Positions 62,928 through 64,000 of a DNA stretch of 64,000 nt are shown in pieces. The stretch spans positions 15,828,512 through 15,892,511 of the forward strand of contig CM073330.1 of assembly GCA_037043015.1 (NCBI GenBank), in the 5' to 3' direction. Numbering within the stretch: the stretch's first letter is position 1; each line of letters starts with the position of its first letter. The position numbers and the translations under genes are program-made. The notes under the pieces were generated by a model. That model did no database searches. It worked only from the letters and a program-made list of their open reading frames with translations, and was not told the origin of the DNA. Origin of the DNA: Bryum argenteum (taxonomy: Eukaryota > Streptophyta > Bryopsida > Bryales > Bryaceae).

Positions 62928-64000
62928 ATGATCAGGTTGCACATTCCTCGATTTCAACACCACTTGTGAAGAGTGTTCTTTCCACATTACATGCTGAAAT
63001 AAGCTGGTAATGAAGAATATGAGGAAGAATGAAAGAATACGGCGTGCGTGGGCTTGAAGGACCCCACCGCAACTCGTCCAACGACTCGTTGAAGAGTGAT
63101 CTTGCCAAAATCCTTCCCTACCTCTCTATTTTGGAGTTTTTCAGCACGCCCATAATCAGGGAGATATTATACCCCTCAAAATCCAGGACCTCTCAAAAGT
63201 TGCTGACACCGAGGCAGGCCACCATGAAGATCAGTCAATGTGACATGCAAAGCCCAACCAACACACTATGCCCGTAAAACCAGCTCTCATTTTCTGGAGA
63301 TTTGATACATGAGGGTGGGGGTCCAATTTTTTGGCGAGTCCCTAAATGCTTTTGGAGCCCTCGACTGGCCCTTTGGCTATTGGGTATTATTTGTGGAGAA
63401 AGTGAGAAAAATTCCAAATTGTCCATGGTCCAAAAACTGGACGCTAGAACGTTTACGGTTTAAAAAATTGTTATTTAAGAAAAAGAAGGTAAGCACAAGC
63501 ATAATAATGAACCCCGTAGTAGCCCCCTATGCAATCCTTTTCAAAGAATCTCAATTAAGGTAATTCAAATGAAATATGGAAAAATAATGCTTGACATCCT
63601 ACTTTCCCTCACCCAAAGCTTTAAGTGCAATGATGGATGAAATTGACCTGTTCAACCACCATTGTAGTTGTCCTATTAAAAGAAATATGAAAAAGTTATT
63701 TGTGATTGAATTAGATTGAAAAAAATAAATTATCCTATGATTTTTATCCTTTTCTAAGTTGAAAGGACTTCCAAACCAAAAAGTGATCATAATTATGCTC
63801 AAATGTACAAATGAGGTACATCTGTCCTTTCACAATCTACAAAGTAGGCTTGATCGGGTCACTCATCGGTTTTAGGTGTCTCGACCCTATATCCTAAAAC
63901 AAATTAATCAAACGCTGCCAATTATACAAGAATCTCCTAAAACAACACTCCAATTCACGCTCATCACAATTGTGACTGATCGATAAACAACAAAAAACGG
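62928..64000. other. Non-coding stretch to the window end
   Basis: No gene recognised. Short frames only; composition becomes AT-rich after 63400. Confidence 0.5.

Overview
The window is nuclear DNA of a land plant or streptophyte alga. Evidence: split genes with GT..AG introns, tRNA-derived SINEs, a plant-type Ty3/gypsy polyprotein, a Mutator-like transposase and very low gene density. The mix (a DUF7869-like transposase, ParB/methyltransferase-like and FCP1-like genes tied to transposons) suggests a charophyte, bryophyte, lycophyte or fern rather than a flowering plant. I cannot name the species. I see no ordinary host housekeeping gene; almost everything interpretable is a transposable element, many of them nested.

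Layout. 1-4477: non-coding DNA with two short tandem arrays and one SINE. 4483-19595: an element with TGTCGGA...TCCGACA ends and a 5-bp GAATT target duplication. It encodes one gag-like acidic coiled-coil protein, and that reading frame is split by an 11.7-kb Mutator-like element (MULE, about 5403-17072) with an 11-bp repeated flank. The MULE carries a three-exon transposase on the minus strand and, on the plus strand, a small two-exon gene and the 3' end of a gene with a methyltransferase-like fold. 19600-23310: a pair of inverted MITE-like foldbacks and a decayed FCP1/HAD-phosphatase-like gene. 23320-28204: a second TGTC...GACA element (TSD GTATG) with a gag-like frame of about 1,083 codons broken by two stops. 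28208-34510: remnants of further elements of this class, with two MITEs.

34511-53330 is the most unusual part: an 18.8-kb element with 29-bp perfect terminal inverted repeats, inserted at TA (or CTAG) into a repeat whose empty site is present at about 28787. It holds two divergent, decayed genes. The minus gene encodes a DUF7869-like (probable DDE transposase) protein. The plus gene begins with a histone-H3-tail-like peptide, followed by a ParB-like domain and a methyltransferase-like segment. Each gene starts with a CT-rich leader, then a 5'-UTR intron packed with copies of one perfect palindrome (arms TTTAGCTCGA / TCGAGCTAAA), spaced at about 53 or 78 bp. The palindrome recurs in the coding-region introns of the plus gene. 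56099-61724: a Ty3/gypsy element with recognisable gag, protease, reverse transcriptase, RNase H and integrase, killed by stops and frameshifts. 61730-64000: non-coding DNA with direct repeats.

How it fits together: the methyltransferase-like module occurs in two unrelated DNA transposons, the MULE and the 18.8-kb element. In both it sits in a gene whose upstream region holds a private family of palindromes. The MULE transposase frame looks intact. The gag-like, DUF7869-like, ParB-like and Ty3 genes carry in-frame stops that mostly fit C-to-T change at CAG, CAA or CGA codons. All functional statements are inferred from reading the sequence and need database searches.
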